From Saccoglossus kowalevskii (taxonomy: Eukaryota; Hemichordata; Enteropneusta; Harrimaniidae), in assembly GCF_000003605.2 (NCBI RefSeq), contig NW_003136311.1:1-41923 (forward strand): a DNA stretch of 41,923 bases, read 5' to 3'. Position 1 is the first letter of the stretch; each line of letters opens with the position of its first letter. The translations under genes were made by a program, and so were the position numbers. Shown here in pieces: positions 22,900 through 35,896 of this stretch. The notes under the pieces are model-generated. The model ran no database searches. It was not told the origin of the DNA and saw nothing but the letters and a program-made list of their open reading frames with translations.

Positions 22900-25249
22900 C
22901 CATAATGCATTGTACACCTGCTCAGTTGTGTAAAATATGAATTTCTCTCCCATAATGCATTGTACACCTGCTCAGTGGTGTAAAATATGAATTTCTCTCC
23001 CATAATGCATTGTACATCTGTTCAGTGGTGTAAAATATGAATTTCTCTCCCATAATGCATTGTACACCTGCTCAGTAGTGTAAAATATGAGTTTCTCTCG
23101 CATAATGCATTGTACACCTGCTCAGTTGTATAAAATATGAATTTCTCTTCAATAATGCATTGTACACCTGTTCATTGGTGTAAAATATGAATTTCTCTCC
23201 CATAATGCATTGTACACCTGTTCAGTAGTGTAAAATATGTATTTCTCTCCCATAATGCATTGTACACCTGCTCAGTTGTGTAAAATATGAATTTCTCTCC
23301 CATAATGCATTGTACACCTTCTCAGTTGTGTAAAATATGAATTTCTCTCCCATAATGCATTGTACACCTGCTCAGTTGTGTAAAATTTGAGTTTCTCTCC
23401 CATAATGCATTGTACACCTGCTCAGTGGTGTAAAGTATGAATTTCTCTCCCATAATGCATTGTACACCTGTTCAGTGGTGTAAAATATGAATTTCTCTCC
23501 CATAATGCATTGTACTCCTGCTCAGTAGTGTAAAATATGAATTTCTCTCCCATAATGCATTGTACACCTGCTCAGTGGTGTAAAATATGAATTTCTCTCC
23601 CATAATGCATTGTACACCTGCTCAGTAGTGTAAAGTATGAATTTCTATCCCATAATGCATTGTACACCTGCTCAGTGGTGTAAAATATGAATTTCTCTCC
23701 CATAATGCATTGTACACCTGATCAGTAGTGTAAAATATGAATTTCTCTCCCATAATGCATTGTACACCTGCTCAGTGGTGTAAAATATGAACTTCTCTTC
23801 CATAATGCATTGTACACCAGTTCAGTAGTGTAAAATATGAATTTCTCTCCCATAATGCATTGTACACCTGCTCATTTGTGTAAAATATGAATTTCTCTCC
23901 CATAATGCATTGTACACCTGTTCAGTGGTGTTAAATATGAATTTCTCTCCCATAATGCATTGTACACCTGCTCAGTTGTGTAAAATATGAATTTCTCTCC
24001 CATAATGCATTGTACACCTGTTCAGTGGTGTAAAAAATGAATTTCTCTCCCATAATGCATTGTACACCTGCTCAGTAGTGTAAAATATGAATTTCTCTCC
24101 CATAATGCATTGTACACCTGCTCAGTGGCGTTAAATTTGTATTTCTCTCCCATAATGCATTGTACACCTGCTCAGTAGTGTAAAATATGCATTTCTCTCT
24201 CATAATGCATTGTACACCTGCTCAGTGGTGTAAAAAATGAATTTCTCTCCCATAATGCATTGTACACCTGTTCAGTGATGTAAAATATGAATTTCTCTCC
24301 CATAATGCATTGTACACCTGCTCAGTGGTGTTAAATATGAATTTCTCTCCCATAATGCATTGTACACCTGCTCAGTGGTGTTAAATATGAATTTCTCTCC
24401 CATAATGCATTGTACACATGCTCAGTGGTGTTATATATGAATTTCTCTCCCATAATGCATTGTACACCTGCTCAGTTGTGTAAAATATGAATTTCTCTCC
24501 CATAATGCATTGTACACCTGTTCAGTGGTGTAAAATATGAATTTCTTTCCCATAATGCATTGTACACCTGCTCAGTTGTGTAAAATATGCATTTCTCTCC
24601 CATAATGCATTGTACACCTGCTCAGTGGTGTAAAATATGAATTTCTCTCCCATAATGCATTGTACACCTGCTCTGGGGTGTAAAATATGAATTTCTCTCC
24701 CATAATGCATTGTACACCTGCTCAGTGGTGTAAAATATGAATTTCTCTCCCATAATGCATTGTACACCTGCTCAGTTGTGTAAAATATGAATTTCTCTCC
24801 CATAATGCATTGTACACCTGTTCAGTGGTGTAAAATTTGAATTTCTCTCCCATAATGCATTGTACACCTGCTCAGTGGTGTAAAATATGAATTTCTCTCC
24901 CATAATGCATTGTACACCTTCTCAGTGGTGTTAAATATGAATTTCTCTCCCATAATGCATTGTACACATGCTCAGTGGTGTTAAATATGAATTTCTCTCC
25001 CATAATGCATTGTACACCTGCTCAGTTGTGTAAAATATGAATTTCTCTCCCATAATGCATTGTACACCTTCTCAGTGGTGTAAAATATGAATTTCTCTCC
25101 CATAATGCATTGTACACCTTCTCAGTGGTGTTAAATATGAATTTCTCTCCCATAATGCATTGTACACATGCTCAGTGGTGTAAAATATGAATTTCTCTCC
25201 CATAATGCATTGTACACCTGCTCAGTTGTGTAAAATATGAATTTCTCTC

Positions 25250-25549
25250 CCATAATGCATTGTACACCTGCTCTGGGGTGTAAAATATGAATTTCTCTCC
25301 CATAATGCATTGTACACATGTTCAGTGGTGTAAAATATGAATTTCTCTTCCATAATGCATTGTACACCTGCTCTGGGGTGTAAAGTATGAATTTCTCTCC
25401 CATAATGCATTGTACACCTGTTCAGTAGTGTAAAATATGAATTTCTCTCCCATAATGCATTGTACACCTGCTCAGTGGTGTTAAATTTGTAGTTCTTTCC
25501 CATAATGCATTGTACACCTGCTCAGTTGTGTAAAGTATTAATTTCTTTC
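25250..25549. repeat. N cassette, third copy
   Basis: H with aaaatatg, acacatgttcagtgg with tctcttcc, H with aaagtatg, gttcagtag, N, then TG with aaagtatta. The last unit is immediately repeated (25550), and a second N unit follows at 25700. The segment therefore looks locally duplicated or scrambled compared with 10750-11049. Confidence 0.82.
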
Positions 25550-25999
25550 CCATAATGCATTGTACACCTGCTCAGTTGTGTAAAGTATTAATTTCTCTCC
25601 CATAATGCATTGTACACCTGTTCAGTAGTGTAAAATATGAATTTCTCTCCCATAATGCATTGTACACCTGTTCAGTAGTGTAAAATATGAATTTCTCTCC
25701 CATAATGCATTGTACACCTGCTCAGTGGTGTTAAATTTGTAGTTCTTTCCCATAATGCATTGTACACCTGCTCATTTGTGTAAAATATGAATTTCTCTCC
25801 CATAATGCATTGTACACCTGCTCAGTAGTGTAAAATATGAATTTCTCTCCCATAATGCATTGTACACCTGCTCATTTGTGTAAAATATGCATTTCTCTCC
25901 CATAATGCATTGTACACCTGCTCATTTGTGTAAAATATGAATTTCTCTCCCATAATGCATTGTACACATGCTCAGTGGTGTTAAATATGAATTTCTCTC

Positions 26000-26550
26000 C
26001 CATAATGCATTGTACACCTGTTCAGTGAGGTAAAATGAGAATTTCTCTCCCATAATGCATTGTACACCTGCTCAGTTGTGTAAAATATGAATTTCTCTCC
26101 CATAATGCATTGTACACCTGCTCAGTAGTGTAAAATATGAATTTCTCTCCCATAATGCATTGTACACATTGCTCAGTGGTGTTAAATATGAATTTCTTTC
26201 CCATAATGCATTGAACACCTGCTCAGTTGTGTAAAATATGAATTTCTCTTCCATAATGCATTGTACATCTGTTCAGTGGTGTAAAATATGAATTTCTCTC
26301 CCATAATGCATTGTACACCTGCTCAGTTGTGTAAATTATGAATTTCTCTCCCATAATGCATTGTACACCTGCTCAGTGGTGGTAAATATGAATTTCTTTC
26401 CCATAATGCATTGAACACCTGCTCAGTTGTGTAAAATATGAATTTCTCACCCATAATGCATTGTACACCTGCTCAGTTGTGTAAAATATGCATTTCTCTC
26501 CCATAATGCATTGTACACCTGTTCAATGGTGTAAATAATGAATTTCTTTC
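26000..26550. repeat. R block, copy between the N cassettes
   Basis: Eleven units collinear with 28151-28700 and 33197-33746: R with aaaatgag, TG, AG, gttaaat unit with tctttc (26150, 51 bp through one added base in acacattgctc), ttgaacacc TG unit, gttcagtgg with acatctg, TG, a ggtaaat unit, ttgaacacc TG unit ending tctcac, TG with gca, gttcaatgg with tctttc. The tctcac ending appears in all three copies and only there, as far as I saw. Confidence 0.85.
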
Positions 26551-26600
26551 CCATAATGCATTGTACACCTGCTCATTTGTGTAAAATACGAATTTCTCTC

Positions 26601-26900
26601 CCATAATGCATTGTACACCTGCTCTGGGGTGTAAAATATGAATTTCTCTCCCATAATGCATTGTACACATGTTCAGTGGTGTAAAATATGAATTTCTCTT
26701 CCATAATGCATTGCACACCTGCTCTGGGGTGTAAAGTATGAATTTCTCTCCCATAATGCATTGTACACCTGTTCAGTAGTGTAAAATATGAATTTCTCTC
26801 CCATAATGCATTGTACACCTGCTCAGTGGTGTTAAATTTGTAGTTCTTTCCCATAATGCATTGTACACCTGCTCAGTTGTGTAAAGTAAGAATTTCTCTC
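26601..26900. repeat. N cassette, fourth copy
   Basis: H with aaaatatg, acacatgttcagtgg with tctcttcc, H with aaagtatg (ttgcacacc), gttcagtag, N, TG with aaagtaag. The order matches 10750-11049, including aaagtaag in the last unit. Confidence 0.84.
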
Positions 26901-27750
26901 CCATAATGCATTGTACACCTGTTCAGTAGTGTAAAATATGAATTTCTCTCCCATAATGCATTGTACACCTGCTCAGCAGTGTAAAATATGAATTTCTCTC
27001 CCATAATGCATTGTACACCTGTTCAGTGGTGTAAAATATAAATTTCTCTCCCATAATGCATTGTACACCTGTTCAGTAGTGTAAAATATGAATTTCTCTC
27101 CCATATTGCATTGTACACCTGCTCAGTGGTGTAAAATATGAACTTCTCTCCCATAATGCATTGTACACCTGCTCAGTGGTGTAATATATGAATTTCTCTC
27201 CCATAATGCATTGTACACCTGCTCAGTAGTGTAAAATATGCATTTCTCTCCCATAATGCATTGTACACCTGCTCAGTGGTGTAAAATATGAATTTCTCTC
27301 CCATAATGCATTGTACACCTGCTCAGTGGTGTAAAATATGAATTTCTCTCCCATAATGTATTGTACACCTGCTCAGTAGTGTAAAATATGAATTTCTCTC
27401 CCATAATGCATTGTACACCTGCTCAGTGGTGTTAAATATGAATTTCTTTCCCATAATGCATTGTACACCTGCTCAGTTGTGTAAAATATGAATTTCTCTT
27501 CTATAATGCATTGTACACCTGTTCAGTGGTGTAAAATATGAATTTCTCTCCCATAATGCATTGTACACCTGCTCAGTTGTGTAAAATATGAATTTCTCTC
27601 CCATAATGCATTGTACACCTGCTCAGTTGTGTAAAATATGAATTTCTCTTCCATAATGCATTGTACACCTGTTCAGTGGTGTAAAATATGAATTTCTCTC
27701 CCATAATGCATTGTACACCTGCTCAGTTGTGTAAAATATGAATTTCTCTC

Positions 27751-28400
27751 CCATAATGCATTGTACACCTGTTCAGTAGTGTAAAATATGAATTTCTCTC
27801 CCATAATGCACTGTACACCTGTTCAGTAGGGTAAATTATGAATTTCTCTCCCATAATGCATTGTACACCTGCTCAGTAGTGTAAAATATGAATTTCTCTC
27901 CCATAATGCATTGTACACCTGTTCAGTAGTGTAAAGTATGTATTTCTCTCCCATAATGCATTGTACACCTGTTCAGTAGTGTAAAATATGAATTTCTCTC
28001 CCATAATGCATTGTACACCTGTTCAGTAGTGTAAAATATGAATTTCTCTCCCATAATGCATTGTACACCTGCTCTGGGGTGTAAAATAAGAATTTCTCTT
28101 CCATAATGCATTGTACACCTGTTCAGTGGTGTAAAATATGAATTTCTCTCCCATAATGCATTGTACACCTGTTCAGTGAGGTAAAATGAGAATTTCTCTC
28201 CCATAATGCATTGTACACCTGCTCAGTTGTGTAAAATATGAATTTCTCTCCCATAATGCATTGTACACCAGCTCAGTAGTGTAAAATATGAATTTCTCTC
28301 CCATAATGCATTGTACACCTGCTCAGTGGTGTTAAATATGAATTTCTTTCCCATAATGCATTGAACACCTGCTCAGTTGTGTAAAATATGAATTTCTCTT
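27751..28400. repeat. Q/R block, second copy
   Basis: Thirteen units collinear with 11100-11749 from gttcagtag and Q (27801) through H with aaaataag (28051), R with aaaatgag (28151) and the ttgaacacc unit (28351). Differences include gtatttc at 27901 and accagctcag at 28251. Its right half continues into 28700 as the block shared with 33097-33746. Confidence 0.87.
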
Positions 28401-28700
28401 CCATAATGCATTGTACACCTGTTCAGTGGTGTAAAATATGAATTTCTCTCCCATAATGCATTGTACACCTGCTCAGTTGTGTAAAATATGAATTTCTCTC
28501 CCATAATGCATTGTACACCTGCTCAGTGGTGTTAAATATGAATTTCTTTCCCATAATGCATTGAACACCTGCTCAGTTGTGTAAAATATGAATTTCTCAC
28601 CCATAATGCATTGTACACCTGCTCAGTTGTGTAAAATATGCATTTCTCTCCCATAATGCATTGTACACCTGTTCAATGGTGTAAAATATGAATTTCTTTC
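28051..28700. repeat. H/R block shared with 33097-33746
   Basis: Thirteen units in identical order: H with aaaataag and tctcttcc, gttcagtgg, R with aaaatgag, TG, AG, gttaaat with tctttcc, ttgaacacc TG with tctcttcc, gttcagtgg, TG, gttaaat with tctttcc, ttgaacacc TG ending tctcac, TG with gca, gttcaatgg with tctttcc. I found very few differences between the two 650-bp copies (one is accagctcag at 28251), so this is among the younger long duplications here. Confidence 0.9.
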
Positions 28701-29150
28701 CCATAATGCATTGTACACCTGCTCAGTTGTGTAAAATATGAATTTCTCTCCCGTAATGCATTGTACACCTGTTCAGTAGTGTAAAATATGAATTTCTCTC
28801 CCATAATGCATTGTACACCTGCTCAGTTGTGTAAAATATGAATTTCTCTCCCATAATGCATTGTACACCTGCTCAGTTGTGTAAAATTTGAGTTTCTCTC
28901 TCATAATGCATTGTACACCTGCTCAGTTGTGTAAAATATGAATTTCTCTTCCATAATGCATTGTACACCTGTTCAGTGGTGTAAAATATGAATTTCTCTC
29001 CCATAATGCATTGTACACCTGTTCAATAGTGTAAAATATGAATATCTCTCCCATAATGCATTGTACACCTGCTCAGTTGTGTAAAATATGAATTTCTCTC
29101 CCACAATGCATTGTACACCTGCTCAGTGGTGTAAAATATGAATTTCTCTC
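28701..29150. repeat. Copy of 10050-10499 in a new position
   Basis: Nine units with the diagnostic series: ccgtaatg start (28751), P ending tctctct (28851), gttcaatag with aatatctc (29001), ccacaatgca start (29101). In the other copy these lie left of the Q/R block; here they lie right of it. The match ends at 29151, where an AG unit replaces the cctattcag unit of 10500. Confidence 0.88.
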
Positions 29151-29500
29151 CCATAATGCATTGTACACCTGCTCAGTAGTGTAAAATATGAATTTCTCTC
29201 CCATAATGCATTGTACACCTGCTCAGTTGTGTAAAATATGAATTTCTCTCCCATAATGCATTGTACACCTGTTCAGTGGTGTAAAATATAAATTTCTCTC
29301 CCATAATGCATTGTACACCTGTTCAGTAGTGTAAAATATGAATTTCTCTCCCATAATGCATTGTACACCTGTTCAGTGGTGTAAAATATGAATTTCTCTC
29401 CCATAATGCATTGTACACCTGCTCAGTAGTGTAAAGTATGAATTTCTCTCCCATAATTCATTGTACACCTGCTCAGTGGTGTAAAATATGAATTTCTCTC

Positions 29501-29800
29501 CCATAATGCATTGTACACCTGCTCAGTGATGTAAAATATGCACTTCTCTCCCATAATGCATTGTACACCTGCTCTGGGGTGTGAAGAATGAATTTCTCTC
29601 CCATAATGCATTGTACACCTGCTCAGTAGTGTAAAGTATGAATTTCTATCCCATAATGCATTGTACACCTGCTCAGTGGTGTAAAATATGAATTTCTCTC
29701 CCATAATGCATTGTACACCTGCTCAGTTGTGTAAAATATGAATTTCTCTCCCATAATGCATTGTACACCTGCTCAGTAGTGTAAAATATGAATTTCTCTC
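29501..29800. repeat. D/H cassette, partial copy
   Basis: D (29501), H with gtgaagaatg (29551), AG with aaagtatg ending tctatc (29601), GG, TG, AG. It shares gtgaagaatg with the H unit at 351. The pattern then departs, with gctcagcagt and gtaatatatg at 29801. Confidence 0.8.
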
Positions 29801-31299
29801 CCATAATGCATTGTACACCTGCTCAGCAGTGTAATATATGAATTTCTCTCCCATAATGCATTGTACACCTGTTCAGTGGTGTAAAATATGAATTTCTCTC
29901 CCATAATGCATTGTACACCTGCACTGGGGTGTAAAATATGAATTTCTCTCCCATAATGCATTGTACACCTGTTCAGTGTTGTAAAATATGAATTTCTCTC
30001 CCATAATGCATTGTACACCTGCTCAGTGGCGTTAAATTTGTATTTCTCTCCCATAATGCATTGTACACCTGCTCAGTAGTGTAAAATATGCATTTCTCTC
30101 CCATAATGCATTGTACACCTGCTCAGTGGTGTAAAATATGAATTTCTCTCCCATAATGCATTGTACACCTGCTCAGTTGTGTAAAATATGAATTTCTCTC
30201 CCATAATGCATTGTACACCTGCTCAGTTGTGTAAAATATGAATTTCTCTCCATAATGCATTGTACATCTGCTCAGTTGTGTAAAATATGAATTTCTCTCC
30301 CATAATGCATTGTACACCTTTTCAGTGGTGTAAAATATGAATTTCTCCCCCATAATGCATTGTACACCTGCTCAGTTGTGTAAAATATGAATTTCTCTCT
30401 CATAATGCATTGTACACCTGCTCAGTTGTGTAAAATATAAATTTCTCTTCCATAATGCATTGTACACCTGCTCAGTAGTGTAAAGTATGAATTTCTCTCC
30501 CATAATGCATTGTACACCTGCTCAGTGGTGTTAAATATGAATTTCTTTCCCATAATGCATTGTACACCTGCTCAGTTGTGTAAAATATGAATTTCTCTTC
30601 CATAATGCATTGTACACCTGTTCAGTGGTGTAAAATATGAATTTCTCTCCCATAATGCATTGTACACCTGCTCAGTTGTGTAAAATATGAATTTCTCTCC
30701 CATAATGCATTGTACACCTGCTCAGTAGTGTAAAATATGAATTTCTCTCCCATAATGCATTGTACACATGCTCAGTGGTGTAAAATATGAATTTCTCTCC
30801 CATAATGCATTGTACACCTGTTAAGTGGTGTAAAATATGAATTTCTCTCCCATAATGCATTGTACACCTGCGCAGTGGTGTAAAATATGAATTTCTCTCC
30901 CATAAAGCATTGTACACCCGCTCAGTTGTGTAAAATATGAATTTCTCTCCCATAATGCATTGTACACCTGTTCAGAGGTGTAAAATATGAATTTCTCTCC
31001 CATAATGCATTGTACACCTGCTCTGGGTTGTAAAATATGAATTTCTCTCCCATAATGCATTGTACACCTGTTCAGTGTTGTAAAATATGAATTTCTCTCC
31101 CATAATGCATTGTACACCAGCTCAGTTGTGTAAAATATGAATTTCTCTCCCATAATGCATTGTACACCTGTTCAGTGGTGTAAAATATGAATTTCTCTCC
31201 CATAATGCATTGTACACCTGTTCAGTAGTGTAAAATATGAATTTCTCTCCCATAATGCATTGTACACATGTTCTAAGGTGTAAAATATGAATTTCTCTC

Positions 31300-32296
31300 C
31301 CGTAATGCTTGTACACCTGTTCAATGGTGTAAATATTAATTTCTCTCCCATAAGGCATTGTACACCTGTTCCCTGTTGTAAAATATGAATTTCTCTCCCA
31401 TAATGCATTGTACACCTGCTCGGTGGTGTAAAATATGAATTTCTCTCCCATAATGCATTGTACACCTGCTCAGTTGTGTAAAATATGAATTTCTCTCCCA
31501 TAATGCATTGTACACCTGCTCTGGGGTGTAAAGAATGATTTTCTCTCCCATAATGCATTGTACACCTGCTCGGTGGTGTAAAATATGAATTTCTCTCCCA
31601 TAATGCATTGTACACCTGTTCAGTAATGTAAAATATGAATTTCTCTCCCATAATGCATTGTACACCTGTTCAATTGTGTAAAATATGAATTTCTCTCCCA
31701 TAATGCATTGTACACCTGCTCAGTTGTGTAAAATATGAATTTCTCTCCCATAATGCATTGTACACCTGCTCAGTGGTGCAAAATATGAATTTCTCTCCCA
31801 CAATGCATTGTACACCTGCTCAGTGGTGTAAAATATGAATTTCTCTCCCATAATGCATTGTACACCTGTTCAGTAGTGTAAAATATGAATTTCTCTCCCA
31901 TAATGCATTGTACACCTGTTCAGTAATGTAAAATATGAATTTCACTCCCATAATGCATTGTACACCTGCTCTGGGATGTAAAATAAGAATTTCTCTCCCA
32001 TAATGCATTGTACACCTGTTCAGTGGTGTAAAATATGAATTTCTTCTCCCATAATGCATTGTACACCTGTTCAGTGAGTGTAAAATATGAATTTCTCTAC
32101 CATAATGCATTATACACCTGCTCATTTGTGTAAAATATGAATTTCTCTCCAATAATGCATTGTACACCTGCTCTTGATGTAAAGAATGAATTTCTCTCTC
32201 ATAATGCATTGTACACCTGCTCAGTAGTGTAAAATATGAATTTCTCTTCCCATAATGCATGTACACTGTTCAGTAGTGTAAAATATGAATTTCTCT
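31300..32296. repeat. Indel-cluster region
   Basis: Unit lengths here are irregular: 48 bp at 31300, then 51, 51, 50, 49, 51 and 47 bp from 31998 to 32296. Examples are gcttgtac for gcattgtac (about 31308), ttcttctccc (about 32041), gtgagtgtaa (about 32076), gctcttgatg (about 32171), gcatgtacactg (about 32258) and ctcttcataatg (about 32293). Six of about 22 odd-length units in the window fall here. Units 31898-32646 otherwise follow the order of 38547-39246, which lacks these indels. Confidence 0.8.
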
Positions 32297-33096
32297 TCAT
32301 AATGCATTGTACACCTGTTCAGTAGTGTAAAATATGAATTTCTCTCCCATAATGCATTGTACACATGCTCTGAGGTGTAAAATAAGAATTTCTCTCCCAT
32401 AATGCATTGTACACCTGTTCAGTGGTGTAAAATATGAATTTCTCTCCCATAATGCATTGTACACCTGTTCAGTGAGGTAAAATATGAATTTCTCTCCCAT
32501 AATGCATTGTACACCTGCTCAGTTGTGTAAAATATGAATTTCTCTCCCATAATGCATTGTACACCTGCTCAGTAGTGTAAAATATGAATTTCTCTCCCAT
32601 AATGCATTGTACACCTGCTCAGTGGTGTTAAATATGAATTTCTTTCCCATAATGCATTGTACACCTGCTCAGTTGTGTAAAATATGAATTTCTCTTCCAT
32701 AATGCATTGTACACCTGTTCAGTGGTGTAAAATATGAATTTCTCTCCCATAATGCATTGTACACATGCTCAGTGGTGTTAAATATGAATTTCTCTCCCAT
32801 AATACATTGTACATCTGCTCAGTTGTGTAAAATATGCATTTCTCTCCCATAATGCATTGTACACCTGTTCAGTAGTGTAAAATATGAATTTCTCTCCCAT
32901 AATGCATTGTACACCTGCTCAGTTGTGTAAAATTTGAGTTTCTCTCCCATAATGCATTGTACACCTGCTCAGTTGTGTAAAATATGAATTTCTCTCCCAT
33001 AATGCATTGTACACCTGCTCAGTTGTGTAAAATTTGAATTTCTCTCCCATAATGCATTGTACACCTGTTCAGTTGTGTAAAATATGAATTTCTCTC

Positions 33097-33946
33097 CCAT
33101 AATGCATTGTACACCTGCTCTGGGGTGTAAAATAAGAATTTCTCTTCCATAATGCATTGTACACCTGTTCAGTGGTGTAAAATATGAATTTCTCTCCCAT
33201 AATGCATTGTACACCTGTTCAGTGAGGTAAAATGAGAATTTCTCTCCCATAATGCATTGTACACCTGCTCAGTTGTGTAAAATATGAATTTCTCTCCCAT
33301 AATGCATTGTACACCTGCTCAGTAGTGTAAAATATGAATTTCTCTCCCATAATGCATTGTACACCTGCTCAGTGGTGTTAAATATGAATTTCTTTCCCAT
33401 AATGCATTGAACACCTGCTCAGTTGTGTAAAATATGAATTTCTCTTCCATAATGCATTGTACACCTGTTCAGTGGTGTAAAATATGAATTTCTCTCCCAT
33501 AATGCATTGTACACCTGCTCAGTTGTGTAAAATATGAATTTCTCTCCCATAATGCATTGTACACCTGCTCAGTGGTGTTAAATATGAATTTCTTTCCCAT
33601 AATGCATTGAACACCTGCTCAGTTGTGTAAAATATGAATTTCTCACCCATAATGCATTGTACACCTGCTCAGTTGTGTAAAATATGCATTTCTCTCCCAT
33701 AATGCATTGTACACCTGTTCAATGGTGTAAAATATGAATTTCTTTCCCATAATGCATTGTACACCTGTTCATTTGTGTAAAATATGAATTTCTCTCCCAT
33801 AATGCATTGTACACCTGCTCAGTAGTGTAAAATATGAATTTCTCTCCCATAATGCATTGTACACCTGCTCATTTGTGTAAAATATGCATTTCTCTCCCAT
33901 AATGCATTGTACACCTGCTCATTTGTGTAAAATATGAATTTCTCTC
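33097..33946. repeat. H/R block joined to L-rich block
   Basis: The first 13 units match 28051-28700. The last two of these plus the next four (33647-33946) match 5299-5598, including L ending tctctcgc. This region therefore joins two blocks that are found separately elsewhere and share the TG/gca plus gttcaatgg pair as overlap. Either this is the ancestral order, or recombination joined the blocks at that shared pair. Confidence 0.86.
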
Positions 33947-34546
33947 GCATAATGCATTGTACACATGCTCAGTGGTGTTAAATATGAATTTCTCTCCCAT
34001 AATGCATTGTACACCTGCTCAGTTGTGTAAAATATGCATTTCTCTCCCATAATGCATTGTACACCTGCTCATTTGTGTAAAATATGAATTTCTCTCCCAT
34101 AATGCATTGTACACCTTCTCAGTGGTGTTAAATATGAATTTCTCTCCCATAATGCATTGTACACCTGCTCAGTTGTGTAAAATATGTATTTCTCTCCCAT
34201 AATGCATTGTACACCTGTTCAGTGGTGTAAAATATGAATTCCTCTCCCATAATGCATTGTACACCTGTTCAGTTGTGTAAAATATGAATTTCTCTCCCAT
34301 AATGCATTGTACACCTGCTCAGTTGTGTAAAATATGAATTTTTCTCCCATAATGCATTGTACACCTGTTCAGTTGTGTAAAATATGAATTTCTCTTCCAT
34401 AATGCATTGTACACCTGTTCAGTTGTATAAAATATGAATTTCTCTTCCATAATGCATTGTACACCTGCTCAGTTGTGTAAAATATGAATTTCTCTCCCAT
34501 AATGCATTGTACACCTGCTCAGTGGTGTTAAATATGAATTTCTCTC

Positions 34547-35396
34547 CCATAATGCATTGTACACATGCTCAGTGGTGTTATATATGAATTTCTCTCCCAT
34601 AATGCATTGTACACCTGCTCAGTTGTGTAAAATATGAATTTCTCTCCCATAATGCATTGTACACATGCTCAGTGGTGTTAAATATGAATTTCTCTCCCAT
34701 AATGCATTGTACACCTGCTCAGTTGTGTAAAATATGCATTTCTCTCCCATAATGCATTGTACACCTGCTCATTTGTGTAAAATATGCATTTCTCTCCCAT
34801 AATGCATTGTACACCTGCTCAGTTGTGTAAAATATGAATTTCTCTCCCATAATGCATTGTACACCTTCTCAGTAGTGTAAAATATGAATTTCTCTCCCAT
34901 AATGCATTGTACACCTGCTCAGTAGTGTAAAATATGAATTTCTCTCCCATAATGCATAGTACACCTGTTCAGTGGTGTAAAATATGAATTTCTCTTCCAT
35001 AATGCATTGTACACCTGCTCTGGGGTGTAAAATATGAATTTCTCTCCCATAATGCATTGTACACCTGTTCAGAGGTGTAAAATATGAATTTCTCTCCCAT
35101 AATGCATTGTACACCTTCTCAGTGGTGTTAAATATGAATTTCTCTCCCATAATGCATTGTACACCTGCTCAGTTGTGTAAAATATGTATTTCTCTCCCAT
35201 AATGCATTGTACACCTGTTCAGTGGTGTAAAGAATGAATTTCTCTCCCATAATGCATTGTACACCTGCTCAGTTGTGTAAAATATGAATTTCTCTCCCAT
35301 AATGCATTGTACACCTTCTCAGTGGTGTTAAATATGAATTTCTCTCCCATAATGCATTGTACACATGCTCAGTGGTGTTAAATATGAATTTCTCTC
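34547..35396. repeat. F/M block fragments
   Basis: Units 34547-34846 (M with ttatatatg, TG, M, TG with gca, L with gca, TG) match 4749-5048. Units 35097-35396 (F, TG with gta, gttcagtgg with aaagaatg, TG, F, M) match 4299-4598. The two fragments appear here in the opposite order from the intact block, separated by five units of other types. Unit 34847 has cttctcag of F but gtagtgtaaaat of an AG unit, so it looks like a hybrid. Confidence 0.84.
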
Positions 35397-35896
35397 CCAT
35401 AATACATTGTACACCTGCTCAGTAGTGTAAAATATGAATTTCTCTCCCATAATGCATTGTACACCTGCTCAGTGGTGTTAAATATGAATTTCTTTCCCAT
35501 AATGCATTGTACACCTGCTCAGTTGTGTAAAATATGAATTTCTCTTCCATAATGCATTGTACACCTGTTCAGTTGTGTAAAATATGAATTTCTCTCCCAT
35601 AATGCATTGTACACCTGTTCAGTAGTGTAAAATATGAATTTCTCTCCCATAATGCATTGTACACCTGCTCAGTTGTGTAAAATTTGAGTTTCTCTCCCAT
35701 AATGCATTGTACACCTGCTCAGTGGTGTAAAGTATGAATTTCTCTCCCATAATGCATTGTACACCTGTTCAGTGGTGTAAAATATGAATTTCTCTCCCAT
35801 AATGCATTGTACACCTGCACAGTGGTGTAAAATATGAATTTCTCTCCCATAATGCATTGTACACCTGTTCAGTAGTGTAAAATATGAATTTCTCTC

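Noticed and set aside
31172-31651. Longest-type reverse-strand frame (159 residues) as a possible real gene
   Set aside because: It crosses the indel-rich region, where frame jumps avoid the periodic TGA. The residues are still the repeat's translation, with frames switching at indels.
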